NCBI GenBank assembly: GCA_029266615.1
Contig: JAQSWN010000006.1
Span: forward strand, 1-60,456
DNA length: 60,456 bases
Origin: Polyangiaceae bacterium
Lineage (GTDB): Bacteria > Myxococcota_A > Polyangia > Polyangiales > Polyangiaceae
Direction of reading: 5' to 3'
The notes beneath the pieces were generated by a model. The model saw nothing but the letters and a program-made list of their open reading frames with translations, searched no databases and was not told the DNA's origin. The position numbers were made by a program, and so were the translations under genes. Below, piece by piece: positions 52,044 to 60,456 of the stretch. How positions within the stretch are numbered: the stretch's first letter is position 1; each line of letters opens with the position of its first letter.

Positions 52044-53912
52044 ATGCGCTTTAGGAGCTTGGTGTGGGCGGCAGCAGGTTTGTCGGTAGCGTGCGGTCCG
52101 AGTCAGGAGGCGAAGGGGCCTCCGACGAAGCCGACCGTGTCTGCCCCCGCGGTCGTAGAAGAGCCGCCGGATCTATCGCCGGTGAAGCGCCCGGCAGAGG
52201 TCGTGGTCGTCGGTCGCGTCGCGCGGCCGCGCTTGTTCGCAGAGACGCTCGCCAAGTGGAGCAACTTGCCGGTGCGGATCGAAGACATCATCCCCAGCGA
52301 CGCGCGGCCCCTAGCCAAGGCAGTGCTGTGGGAGGCTCCCGCGGAGATGGTCGTCGCCCTGGACGCATTCGGTGAGGGCAAGGTGCCGCCGCCGCTGGTC
52401 ATCGGCTCGATTGGGCTCAAGTCCTTGGACGAAGCGCTGAGCGCCGCGGACGCGCTGTCCATGCCGACGCGTAAGGTCGCGCCCGGGATCTACCGCGTCG
52501 GCGATTTCGAGAAGGCCAGCTGTGCGATTTCGGTCAGCTTGGGCGCGGCGCCGGCGCGGCTCATTTGCGGGCGCGCCAACAAGGACGTGGACGTGCTCTT
52601 ACCGTATGCGACGCGCGGCTTGCCGAGCGAGCCAACTTCGGGCGCGGATCTGGAATTCGTGCTCGAAGCGAAGCCGATTCAAGATCGCTACGGGCGTGAC
52701 GTCGCGGCGCTGCGGCTCCTCGCTGGCGTCGCCGTGCGCGCCGTCGCGCTGGATGCGCCCAAGTTCGACCGCGCGCTTTCGGACGCCATTTACGGCGCGG
52801 TGGACGAGACCATCAACGTCTTCAACGACCTGGACCAGGTCCGCATCGAGGCGCGCATCGACGGCGCGCGCAACGTCCTCACGGCCGCCTCGGAGCTCAA
52901 GCTGAAGGGGGAGACGTCTTGGGTCGCGGGCACGATCGCAGCATCCAAGCCCACGCCGCTGCCGGGCACGCTGCCGCGCCTCCCCCCGGGGGCGACCCTC
53001 GGTGCGTACAACCCGCCGTTGCCCGCCGAGCGCTACGCCGCGATCAGCCGAATCTTGGGGGATTTGACGGAAGGCTACCTGGAGTACGAAAAGGTGCCGG
53101 AAGCGACGCGTAAGCGCGCGCGACGCGTCACCGAGTCTTGGCTCACGAAGCTGCCGGAAGGCTTCGCGTTCACGATGAGCCCGACTCAGAAAGACGCGAT
53201 CGGCTCACGCCACGCGGATACGACCGTCACGCGCATCAGCGAGCCGTCGGCGCGCATCTTGGGCATGTACACGGACATCTTGGCCCTGCTCGGGGACGCC
53301 GGCTTGAAGAAGCTCGTCAAGCAGAAGGTGACGATGAAGCTGGACGACAAGCTCTGGCCCAAGGTCACGAAGAAGCCGTTCAAGCTCGCTGGGTTCAAGG
53401 CGCCCGCCACCCTCTTCGAGGTGACGGCTGACTTCAAAGCGTGGGCCGCGTTGGATGCATCGATCGAGAAGGTGCTAAAAGACATGCTCCCGCCGCCCGG
53501 CTCGAACGAGCTGAAGCGCATCGTCGTCATCGTGCAGCCGGACGGCGACTCCACCTACGTGCTCACCGGGGACGACCCGGCGGAGATGACGAAGGTGATG
53601 GCAGAGCACCGCAAAGCCGAGCCGGGAATGTTCTTCGCCAAGCCCGCCCGTAACGACAAGGTGCTGCTAGCCGGGTTCATGACGCTGAACTACATCGCTC
53701 GCACCATCGAGCGGAGCGGCAAGACGGAGGGCGTGAGCAAAGCGCTCGCCGCCGCTCCCAACCACGGAGAAACTCCGATCACCTTCTCGACGACGGTGGG
53801 ACCGGGCACTGCGCGCGCAGATATAGAAGTGCCCTCCGCCGTGTTCACGGACGCGAGCGCCGCGGTGATGGCGGCTGGGCCGGCTCTGAAGAACGCGCTC
53901 AAAGATCCCTGA
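52044..53912 (+). CDS. Large lipoprotein of unknown function
   Basis: This is a 622-residue lipoprotein with lipobox LSVAC (about Cys17). The body is a long sequence of alpha/beta appearance: VVVVGRVARPRLFAETLAKW near residue 52, ILGMYTDILALLGDAGLKKL, and a C-terminal RKAEPGMFFAKPA with VLLAGFMTLNYIARTI. I do not recognise the family; similar architecture occurs in unnamed Polyangia lipoproteins. Start ATG 52044, in the middle of a longer frame, begins the signal peptide. It is divergent from the ArsC-like gene. Confidence 0.75.
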   Translation: MRFRSLVWAAAGLSVACGPSQEAKGPPTKPTVSAPAVVEEPPDLSPVKRPAEVVVVGRVARPRLFAETLAKWSNLPVRIEDIIPSDARPLAKAVLWEAPAEMVVALDAFGEGKVPPPLVIGSIGLKSLDEALSAADALSMPTRKVAPGIYRVGDFEKASCAISVSLGAAPARLICGRANKDVDVLLPYATRGLPSEPTSGADLEFVLEAKPIQDRYGRDVAALRLLAGVAVRAVALDAPKFDRALSDAIYGAVDETINVFNDLDQVRIEARIDGARNVLTAASELKLKGETSWVAGTIAASKPTPLPGTLPRLPPGATLGAYNPPLPAERYAAISRILGDLTEGYLEYEKVPEATRKRARRVTESWLTKLPEGFAFTMSPTQKDAIGSRHADTTVTRISEPSARILGMYTDILALLGDAGLKKLVKQKVTMKLDDKLWPKVTKKPFKLAGFKAPATLFEVTADFKAWAALDASIEKVLKDMLPPPGSNELKRIVVIVQPDGDSTYVLTGDDPAEMTKVMAEHRKAEPGMFFAKPARNDKVLLAGFMTLNYIARTIERSGKTEGVSKALAAAPNHGETPITFSTTVGPGTARADIEVPSAVFTDASAAVMAAGPALKNALKDP

Positions 53913-53949
53913 GATCCCGCTTCGATAAGTCGAGCGGATCCGAAACTTT

Positions 53950-53966
53950 GGCCGCTTGATGCGGCC
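53950..53966. repeat. Short hairpin between two envelope protein genes
   Basis: GGCCGC (53950-53955) pairs with GCGGCC (53961-53966) around TTGAT. It is 21 bases before the start of the following gene and is not followed by a T-tract. It may be a weak terminator or leader structure. Confidence 0.3.
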
Positions 53967-53987
53967 GGGGTATGCACAGGTGGTCTG

Positions 53988-55781
53988 ATGTATGTCTTGA
54001 GACGACATCTCGCCGCCGTGCTGGCTCTGGCCGCCCTCCTGAGTGAGGCCGCGCCCGCGCGTGCGGGATGGGTCGAGACGCGCCCGACCGCGCACGCCGC
54101 GGTCGTTGACGTGGAGCGCAACGGCACCGCGACCGTGACCGAGGAGCTGGGAATCCGGCTCCGCGGCGGTCCACTCGCGGAGCTCACGGTGGCGGGCGTG
54201 GACGGAGACGCCGAGCCGCTGCCCGACGCGACCGTGATTTGCACCGACGACGCGAAGTTCGGCACCGTGCCGCTGTCCGTGACGCGGCAGCCAGACGGCT
54301 CTCTGAAGCTGACCGTGGAACGTGAGCGCGGCTTGCGCACCGGCTCGTACGTGTTCCGATTCGGGTATCGAACGGATCTGTTGAAGCGCGAGCTGATTCG
54401 CCGTGTTGGCTCGCACGTGGAGCTGCGCTGGGTCGGGCCCCGCCTCGAAGACGGTCTGGACTCGGCGCGCGTCACGTTCCGAATTCCCGAAGCCAACGCC
54501 GCGCCGATGCTACCGAGCCCCGGCGCCAGTGGAGGCGCCGTGAACGACCTGGACGAGCTGGGCGGCGTGTTCGTGGGCAACCTGAGGCGCGCTCCGGGCA
54601 AGGACGAGCTCGAGATCGTTCGGCCGCACGTCGCGCGCGGCGAGCCGGCGCTGTGGCGGGTCTGGGTCGCGGACTCCGCTTTCGAAGCGTTCGCGACGCC
54701 CCCGAGCGCCAAAAGCAAGACTATCCTGACCACGCGCGAGCTCGGCGAAGCGCCGCGCGAGCGTCTGCTCTGGCTGGGCGGCGCGCTGCTGAGCGGCCTC
54801 GCCTTCGGCGCCCTGCTTTTCGCCAAATGGCGCGGGTTTCTCCGCGCCGCAGAGCTGCGGGGAACCGAAGCGCGGGCGCTGGTGCCGCTTTCGCCAGGCA
54901 TCCGCGCGGCCCTGGGTGGCGTCCTGCTCGCGCTAGCCGTGATCGCGGGCGGCCCCTGGGACGCGCCGACCGGCGTGGGCTTGCTGCTACTGGCCGCGAT
55001 GGCCTGCGCCGTGCTTCACGCCAAGCCGGGTCGCCCGCAGCCGCGCGGCCCCGGTCAGTGGCTGCCGCTCGCCGAGTCCGACGCCTTCGCCCGTGAGCGC
55101 TCCGTGTTGCCGGGGCGATACTTGGACGGCACGACGCTGCGCGGGGCGCTGGTGCTCGGCGCGCTGTTGGCGGGCGCAGTCGCGCTTCACTTCGTGGAGC
55201 GACGCGTCTCGCCATACCGCGCGGTCGAGCTACTGCTGCTGAGCAGTGTGCTACTGCCGGTGTTCTTGACCGGTCGCGCGCGCGAGCTGCCCCTGCCCCC
55301 GGGGCGCGACGCGCAAGGCGTGCTCGAGCGCGTGCTGCGCGGCCTACGTCGCCGCCGACTCCGCACCGTTCCCTTGGCGCGCTTGCCGCAAGGGAGCACG
55401 ACTCCGGACGAGCTACGGCTGCAGGTCCTGCCGCGCAGCGCGCTTTCGGGCTTGATGGCGGTCGAGGTGGGCACCGATCACGCGCTGGGCGTCGGCGGAA
55501 TCGTCGCCGAGCCCTACGTGCTGCTGCGGGTGCGTGAGGGGTCCCCTTGCGCGGCGGCGCTGCCGGCTCAGCTATCGTTTCAGCGCGGTCGCAAGGCCGA
55601 GGAGCGCGTCGCGGTGCTGCGGCCAAAGCTGCCGACGGTGGCGGAGACGGTTTCGCTCGTGGCCGAGGTGTGCGAGCTGCTCACTCAGCCCGCCGCGAAA
55701 ACCAGCAACCGTAGCGCCTCGGGTAAAGCGGCTTCGGCGCGAAAACCGGCGCGCCGCGTGTCCCCCGCCCACGCGATGTAG
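53988..55781 (+). CDS. Membrane protein with exported N-terminal domain (DUF2207-like, tentative)
   Basis: This is a 597-residue protein with signal peptide (HLAAVLALAALLSEAAPARA). Residues 27-250 form a beta-rich extracytoplasmic domain with VDVERNGTATVTEELGIRL, like the N-terminal part of DUF2207. Three or four hydrophobic segments follow between about 265 and 430, then a soluble C-terminal part and a basic Ser/Arg/Lys-rich tail. The last 97 bases (tail) are antisense to the RluA-type gene. I do not have a function for it. Confidence 0.75.
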   Translation: MYVLRRHLAAVLALAALLSEAAPARAGWVETRPTAHAAVVDVERNGTATVTEELGIRLRGGPLAELTVAGVDGDAEPLPDATVICTDDAKFGTVPLSVTRQPDGSLKLTVERERGLRTGSYVFRFGYRTDLLKRELIRRVGSHVELRWVGPRLEDGLDSARVTFRIPEANAAPMLPSPGASGGAVNDLDELGGVFVGNLRRAPGKDELEIVRPHVARGEPALWRVWVADSAFEAFATPPSAKSKTILTTRELGEAPRERLLWLGGALLSGLAFGALLFAKWRGFLRAAELRGTEARALVPLSPGIRAALGGVLLALAVIAGGPWDAPTGVGLLLLAAMACAVLHAKPGRPQPRGPGQWLPLAESDAFARERSVLPGRYLDGTTLRGALVLGALLAGAVALHFVERRVSPYRAVELLLLSSVLLPVFLTGRARELPLPPGRDAQGVLERVLRGLRRRRLRTVPLARLPQGSTTPDELRLQVLPRSALSGLMAVEVGTDHALGVGGIVAEPYVLLRVREGSPCAAALPAQLSFQRGRKAEERVAVLRPKLPTVAETVSLVAEVCELLTQPAAKTSNRSASGKAASARKPARRVSPAHAM

Positions 55782-56608
55782 CTGCCGTGCAGGGCGTGGC
55801 GCGCGCCGAGCTCCGGCGCAGTCGGCCCTCCGTAGACCGCGTCCCCCGCGATCGGAAACCCGACGTGCGCCAGGTGCGCGCGGATCTGGTGGCGGAACGC
55901 GCGTTCGACGCTGAGCTCCACCAACGAAAAGCGATCGCCACGGTCCAGGACGCGGTAACGCGTGACGCACGACTTGGCGTAGCCGTCCGGCGCCTCGAGG
56001 AAGACGCGCACTCGCCGTGGGTCGGCGCGATCGGGACCGAGCAACGTCTCGATCGTTCCCGCGCCTTCCAAGCCATTCTCGGTGACCGCCAGGTACCGCT
56101 TCTCGAAGCCGTGCGACTCGAAGGCGGCGCGCGCGGCCCGAAACGCGTCTTCGTTGCGCGCGGCCAAGACGACGCCGGAGGTCTCGGTGTCCAGCCGGTG
56201 CACGAGGCCGGGCTCACGCTCGCGAAAGCCGACGCCGGCCATCTCCGGGTAGCGTGCCAACAGCGCGGCGGCGACGGAGTGGCTGCGAGTGCGCGCGAGC
56301 GGCGCCGTCGGTAACCCCGAAGGCTTATCCACGATGACGTAGTCTGCAGACTCGAACAGGACGTGGAGCGGGATCGAAGGGTCGGGCGCGATCGGGGCCG
56401 GGGGCGCTTCCACCGAAAGCTCCGCTCCACCCCGCACGCGGTCGCCCTTTTTCAGCCGCTTTCCGTCGGCTCGGACCCGCCCCGCCTCGAACAGCTGCTT
56501 GACCTCTTGCCGCGAGAAACCGGCGAAGGTCTTGAGCACCGCCTCGTCGGCACGGCGCTCGTGAAGCTCCTCGCGGACGCGCGCCCTGAGCTCGTCAGAA
56601 TCGGCCAA
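55685..56608 (-). CDS. RluA-type pseudouridine synthase
   Basis: This 307-residue protein has an N-terminal S4 RNA-binding domain (FAGFSRQEVKQLFEAGRVRADG and VRGGAEL) and a catalytic core with VDKPSGLPTAP, then PGLVHRLDTETSGVVLAA, in which the Asp of HRLDTETSG is the nucleophile, and HQIRAHLAHVGFPIAGDAVYGG. It makes pseudouridine in rRNA or tRNA; the site is not clear from sequence. ATG at 56608. It overlaps the previous gene on the same strand by 14 bases and the convergent gene by 97. Confidence 0.94.
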   Translation of the reverse strand: MADSDELRARVREELHERRADEAVLKTFAGFSRQEVKQLFEAGRVRADGKRLKKGDRVRGGAELSVEAPPAPIAPDPSIPLHVLFESADYVIVDKPSGLPTAPLARTRSHSVAAALLARYPEMAGVGFREREPGLVHRLDTETSGVVLAARNEDAFRAARAAFESHGFEKRYLAVTENGLEGAGTIETLLGPDRADPRRVRVFLEAPDGYAKSCVTRYRVLDRGDRFSLVELSVERAFRHQIRAHLAHVGFPIAGDAVYGGPTAPELGARHALHGSYIAWAGDTRRAGFRAEAALPEALRLLVFAAG

Positions 56609-57917
56609 CCACGCCCGCTTCCATGCGCGTGCCGTGCGCTTCCGGAGTGGCCATCGCGTAGGGCAAGGCGGGCAGGCTTTCGCCGATCACGGGGTGGTCC
56701 GCCTTGCGAGTCGACCACCAGCCGATGCCGGCGCCGAGCAGCGTGCCCGCGAAGATACCGCCCAGCCAAGCGCGCGTGCGAGGCTTGCTCTCTTGCTCGT
56801 CCACGAGGAGCAGTGGGCTCCCCGCGGCGGCGCCGGTGAGCGCGCCCAAAGTCGCTCCGAGATCCACCAAGAGCACGCGCGACGCCTTCAAATCCAGCTG
56901 GGTCGCGACGACGCCAGCGCCCAGCGTGCCGATCGCGGCGCCGTACCCCATGCCGCCGAGCGGCGTGTGACTCGTCTTACCTTCGACGAAGAGCTGCGTG
57001 AGCCCGCCCAGCCCCATGCCGATGGCGCCGCCGCTGTGCGCGAGCGCGGCGTCTCCATCCGTCACGGTGGTGAGGCTCATGCTGGCGACGGCGAGCGCGA
57101 CCCCGCCCGTCCCGGCCACGACGCTGTAAACGTAGCGATCTTCTTTGGGTACGTCGTGATGCGCCGAGAGCAAGAGCCCCGCGCTCGTCGGCCACCACAG
57201 CCCTGCCGCCAAGTACCAGGCGCCTCCCACGCCGACATCCCACTCGTCCGCGACGAGCATGGACGCCCCGAGACCGACGCCGGTCCCGAGCGCCACCAGC
57301 GGGTACACGAGGCGCTCGTCGGAAGAGCCGCTCGCAGACTGAATCGAATAGCCGACGTAGCCGCCGAACACGGCCGCGTTGAGGGCCAGCACCGCGCGGC
57401 CGGCGGAGCGCGGCTCGCTCGGGTCCGGGGCGAGGCTCTGCGCAGCCAGGGCGGGCTTGTCGAGCGGCGCGGGCGCGCTGCACGCTTGCATCAAGTCGCG
57501 CATCATCACGGCCACCCGCACGTCCAAGTCTTCCGGCGACGAGAGCTCGCTGCGGGTCAGCAACACCCGCGTGCCGGGGCGCACCGCCGTGATGCGCACG
57601 CGCAGCCCGCGCGGCCTCCGCTCCAATGTGGGCAGCACCACCCACGCGTCACGGGCGTGCCTTACCAAGCTGCCGTCACTCGGCACCTCGCGCGCGCCCC
57701 GCGGCTCCAGGGTCAAGGTGAGCCCCAAGTCCTGCACCGCTTCCGAAACGAGCTGGTCCAGGTGCGGGAGCAGCGTCGCCACCCCTGCGTCCGTGGCGCT
57801 CTCCGTGGCGGCGGCCGCCGGCAACGCCACGACGTCGCTCGGGCCCGCGTGCGCGGCGCCCGCCCCCGTGAGCACCGTGAGCGCTAACCTCAGCGCACGA
57901 GCCGCGCGGCGGGCCAT
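56595..57917 (-). CDS. Exported membrane protein of unknown function
   Basis: This is a 440-residue protein with a signal peptide (ALRLALTVLTGAGAAHA). Residues 30-140 form a soluble region with LLPHLDQLVSEAVQDLGLTL and LRVRITAVRPGTRVLLTRSE, as in other Polyangia envelope proteins. Residues 170-420 are Gly/Ala/Leu/Val-rich with seven or so short hydrophobic strands or helices, possibly a beta-barrel or Gly-zipper membrane region. No family can be named. Start ATG 57917. It overlaps the RluA-type gene and follows the beta-barrel gene by 3 bp. Confidence 0.72.
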   Translation of the reverse strand: MARRAARALRLALTVLTGAGAAHAGPSDVVALPAAAATESATDAGVATLLPHLDQLVSEAVQDLGLTLTLEPRGAREVPSDGSLVRHARDAWVVLPTLERRPRGLRVRITAVRPGTRVLLTRSELSSPEDLDVRVAVMMRDLMQACSAPAPLDKPALAAQSLAPDPSEPRSAGRAVLALNAAVFGGYVGYSIQSASGSSDERLVYPLVALGTGVGLGASMLVADEWDVGVGGAWYLAAGLWWPTSAGLLLSAHHDVPKEDRYVYSVVAGTGGVALAVASMSLTTVTDGDAALAHSGGAIGMGLGGLTQLFVEGKTSHTPLGGMGYGAAIGTLGAGVVATQLDLKASRVLLVDLGATLGALTGAAAGSPLLLVDEQESKPRTRAWLGGIFAGTLLGAGIGWWSTRKADHPVIGESLPALPYAMATPEAHGTRMEAGVVGRF

Positions 57918-57920
57918 GCT

Positions 57921-59462
57921 TCAGAACATCACGGTCGCGTTGATCCAGGCGTCGAACGCGCTGGCTCCGCTGACCTTGAAGCGATGCCCGGGGTCGTTGA
58001 TGGTCTTGCGGTAGTTCGGGTTGGGGATGCCGCTGGGCTGGTCCCCCCCGCCTTCCGCCTTGGGCGCCTTGCACGGGCCGGCCTTGCTCAGGTCGTTCGC
58101 AAAGTCCGGATTGCAGGCCTGGTCGTAGCTGATGAGGTGCGACTGGATGATCGTGTAGCCGCCGCCGACGTTGAACTTCACGAACTCGCCCACTTGCCAG
58201 TTCACGCTGCCGGACAACGTATACACGCCGTACTGCTGCACGTCCGTGATACCGGTAAAGTACACGCGCTGGGAGTTGGGGTTGACGACCGAGCCTTGCC
58301 CGCTCGCCTGGTACTCGGCGAAGCTCGGGTAACGTAGCGTCGCGGCGTCCGACGTGCCGAGCGCGTCGAACAGCTCCGAGTAGTCACGGCCCTCCGACAC
58401 GTAGGTGCCGGAGAAACGGAAGTCGAACGCCAACCGCTGGAACTGCTCGCGAATCTCGTAAGGGATGACGTTGAGGCCGAAGATCATCGTGCCGCGCAGC
58501 GGCGGATGGTTGACGAGCGAGCCTTTGAGATCCGTACTGCCGAAGTCGCTATTGTCGTTCTGAAACTCGAACAACGCGCGGAAGCCGCCGTACGGCTCGA
58601 CGTACTTTACGCGGCGAGAAATCATCGTGTGGAGCTCGAGGCCGGTGGTACCGCGGCTCACGCCCGGCTTGCGGCCGCCGCTGAACGACCCCTCCAGCGA
58701 GCCGCCGTCCACGAGCGGCGCCGGGTACTCGCCCGAGATGCCGTTGCGGTTGATGTCCGACCGATGCGCGCAGTCCAGCTGCGCGTCCCCCGGGTTCAAC
58801 ATGCCGTTGGTGTTGAGCGCGCGCAGGTTCTTCCCGCAGGCGTGCATCGGCTCGCTCACCGAAAACCGACCTTCGATGCCGAGCACCCACGTCGGTTTCG
58901 TGCTGTCGCGCGCTTGGTTCATCGGCGCGGCGTCGATACCGAACGCCAAATACTCGATACCGCTGCGGGTCGGCGACTTGAACGGCAGCGAAAAGAGCTG
59001 CTCCCCGGGCGCGCCCGCGAGCGCAAACGCCTGGTTGTTCTCGCTGCCGGCGAGGCCCTTCAGCTCTCGGTCGTCCGACAGCACGATGGGCATGCGGATG
59101 ACCAGCGCGATGTCTTTGAACAGGCCGACGTCCGCGCGCGTGTTGAGCCGGCTAATGCGCTCGGAATAGTGCGCGACGTTGAGGTTGGCGCGCGAATAAC
59201 CCCCGTCGTTGAAGCCCGGATCCGTCAGCGCAGACTCGCGGAGGATGTCCGCGCTCTTCCACGTGCTCTGGTACCCGAGCGAGAGATGCAAGTCGAACAG
59301 GTCGTCGTCGTCGAAGGCGTCCACGACCTGCACCACCTCGGACGGCTCCCGGAGCACCAACGGCTCGCTGACCTTTCGCGGCTCCTCGGCGTGCGAGAGC
59401 GAGGTCAAGAGCAGCCCCGCCAGAGGCAGGGCAGAGCACGTTTTCAAGGTCAAGCGCCTCAT
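57921..59462 (-). CDS. Outer membrane beta-barrel protein (tentative)
   Basis: This is a 513-residue protein with signal peptide (CSALPLAGLLLTSLSHA). Aromatic and amphipathic stretches alternate (FDLHLSLGYQSTWKSADIL, IALVIRMPIVLSDD, EPYGGFRALFEFQND, FVKFNVGGGYTIIQSHLI), and the C-terminus is INATVMF with a final Phe, the pattern of BAM substrates. Two Cys pairs may be disulfides. The function is unknown. ATG 59462 is preferred over an upstream start at 59486. Probably in one transcript with the next gene (3-base gap). Confidence 0.8.
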   Translation of the reverse strand: MRRLTLKTCSALPLAGLLLTSLSHAEEPRKVSEPLVLREPSEVVQVVDAFDDDDLFDLHLSLGYQSTWKSADILRESALTDPGFNDGGYSRANLNVAHYSERISRLNTRADVGLFKDIALVIRMPIVLSDDRELKGLAGSENNQAFALAGAPGEQLFSLPFKSPTRSGIEYLAFGIDAAPMNQARDSTKPTWVLGIEGRFSVSEPMHACGKNLRALNTNGMLNPGDAQLDCAHRSDINRNGISGEYPAPLVDGGSLEGSFSGGRKPGVSRGTTGLELHTMISRRVKYVEPYGGFRALFEFQNDNSDFGSTDLKGSLVNHPPLRGTMIFGLNVIPYEIREQFQRLAFDFRFSGTYVSEGRDYSELFDALGTSDAATLRYPSFAEYQASGQGSVVNPNSQRVYFTGITDVQQYGVYTLSGSVNWQVGEFVKFNVGGGYTIIQSHLISYDQACNPDFANDLSKAGPCKAPKAEGGGDQPSGIPNPNYRKTINDPGHRFKVSGASAFDAWINATVMF

Positions 59463-59540
59463 CCTGGGACCTCGGGCGAGGTACATGCGCCCGTTTCAGC
59501 GGACGCTAGCGGCGGGGCCCGCAAACTGTCAACGGATCGG

Positions 59541-60422
59541 TCACTTTTCCGGGGGCTTTGCGCGCACGGAGCGCGGAATGCTCTCCCATAGCCCTTCCCA
59601 CCGCGCAGCGTCGGCCCAAAGCCCGGCGCTTTGTGTGGGGTCGGCCACTAGCCCGATGGAGGCGGCGGCGATCGTGCACTTGGAGCGCGCCGCGCGCCGC
59701 GCTTTCACGTGCGCGGCGGCTCGCTCACCGAGCGACTCGCTGGCAGCGCGGTCGCCCACCTTGCGCCCCGTCTCGACCGCTTCCTCGGCCGCGACTTGGC
59801 AACGCGCCATGAGCGCAACCGGATCGGGCTTCCCGAGCGGAACGCCGAGCTTATCCTTCGCCCCGAGCGGGCTCTTGAGCGGCGTGTCCGTCGCGGAGTC
59901 CAGCTCCAGCTGCCCGGCTCGCACCTCGACGTTCAGCTTCTTGTCCGACAGGACGAGCTTGAAGTCCGCGTCTGCATAGCGCGCGACCGCGACGGGCGTC
60001 GCGATCAGGACCTCCGCGCCGGGCCGAACCCCCATCCCGGCGCCGGCCTGAACGGTACCGCGCGCCAGGAGCAGCTGCTCGCGTCCCCGAAGGCACGCGC
60101 GAAACAGCGCGGGACCTTGCACCGAGAGCTCTCGACCGCTGCTCGTGTGCTTGAGCGTGAGGCTCGCCCCTTCGGCGAGATTCGCCCATTCCTTACCGTC
60201 CAGCTCCGCGCCCGAAGCGAGCGGCGCATCGCCCAGGTGGGCGGCCCCGACCACGCGCAGCGCACGACACGTCGCCGGCGCAGGGGCCAGGTCAACGGCG
60301 CTGGCGCTCGGGGTCGGCACGCTTGGGGCCGCGCTCACCGCGACGCTCGGCGCGGGCGCTGAGCCGTGCCCCTTGCCGCACGCGACGAGCGCCGCGCAGC
60401 ACACCCCCAGCACGACCCTCAT
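59541..60422 (-). CDS. FecR-like lipoprotein
   Basis: This is a 293-residue lipoprotein with lipobox ALVAC (about Cys15). A Ser/Ala/Pro linker is followed by the FecR-type motifs WANLAEGASLTLKHTSSGRE, LSVQGPALFRACLRGREQLL and LARGTVQAGAGMGV, then IATPVAVARYADADFKLVLS and LNVEVRAGQLEL, which are the typical VxxGxL/TxxGxAxV units. A helical C-terminal part with two Cys follows. Such proteins sit beside beta-barrel or TonB-like partners; the beta-barrel gene follows by 78 bp. The ATG overlaps the stop of an incomplete upstream gene. Confidence 0.85.
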   Translation of the reverse strand: MRVVLGVCCAALVACGKGHGSAPAPSVAVSAAPSVPTPSASAVDLAPAPATCRALRVVGAAHLGDAPLASGAELDGKEWANLAEGASLTLKHTSSGRELSVQGPALFRACLRGREQLLLARGTVQAGAGMGVRPGAEVLIATPVAVARYADADFKLVLSDKKLNVEVRAGQLELDSATDTPLKSPLGAKDKLGVPLGKPDPVALMARCQVAAEEAVETGRKVGDRAASESLGERAAAHVKARRAARSKCTIAAASIGLVADPTQSAGLWADAARWEGLWESIPRSVRAKPPEK

Positions 60423-60456
60423 TCGGGGCGCCGAGAGGGAGCCGGCGGCGGAATGA
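60419..60456 (-). CDS. Last codons of an upstream gene (partial)
   Basis: On the minus strand, a frame ending with the residues IPPPAPSRRPE and a TGA at 60419-60421 overlaps the ATG of the FecR-like gene by four bases. This is the usual ATGA arrangement in operons, but only 11 codons lie in the window, so the frame cannot be confirmed. Confidence 0.4.
   Translation of the reverse strand, partial: IPPPAPSRRPE

Overview
The window looks like a chromosomal segment of a high-GC myxobacterium (Myxococcota, probably Polyangia, Sorangium/Polyangium-like). The evidence is the density of lipoproteins with Gly/Ser/Ala-rich linkers, MYXO-CTERM-like C-terminal anchors (three candidates), a PatA-type DUF4388 protein, an AgmX/PglI-type lipoprotein, a TIGR02147 regulator, and three copies of a small 'KSEFVR' protein family typical of these genomes. 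There are two tRNA genes (Cys-GCA, Ala-CGC). I see no rRNA, CRISPR array, complete insertion sequence or phage region.

Layout. 1-3 kb: the start of a truncated gene, a POT peptide transporter and a site-2 protease. 3.3-8.3 kb: an alpha/beta hydrolase, then a minus-strand series (fatty acid hydroxylase, VOC protein, RlmD/TrmA-type methyltransferase, GYF/GAF protein, lipoprotein). 8.7-15 kb: exported or membrane proteins of unknown function, including a surface protein with Ser/Asp/Cys repeats. 15-19.3 kb: small-protein paralogues, a noncoding stretch with repeats, a cytochrome-like lipoprotein and a TPR-2OG oxygenase. 19.3-36 kb: an island of surface and secreted proteins, with heme-motif lipoproteins on variable repeat stalks, an FG-GAP protein, a DUF1501-type Tat protein with a large CxxCH lipoprotein, a methyltransferase/PiuC oxygenase pair, an RCC1-repeat lipoprotein, a cupin, a Cys-rich lipoprotein and a trypsin-like protease. 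36-48.5 kb: housekeeping and accessory genes (SRPBCC, SUMF1-like, Pcm, AlgH, MBL hydrolase, tRNA-Cys, PPOX, LLM oxidoreductase, DagK), a TIGR02147 regulator divergent from a lipoprotein, and a nucleotidyltransferase toxin-like pair. 48.7-60.4 kb: tRNA-Ala, dnaK with a visible promoter and terminator, GtrA, an ArsC/Spx-like protein, large unknown envelope proteins, an RluA-type synthase, a beta-barrel protein and a FecR-like lipoprotein.

The most system-like part is about 16.7-30.6 kb. Four predicted exported proteins there carry CxxCH motifs. Two of them share a recognisable head module placed on different tandem-repeat stalks (GSGGVA and PPDED). One CxxCH lipoprotein is translationally coupled to a DUF1501-type Tat-exported protein and followed by an FG-GAP protein, and a 17-bp palindrome lies upstream of that operon. 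A surface redox or carrier role is my inference; no substrate is evident. Functions come from recognition of sequence motifs by eye, without database searches.
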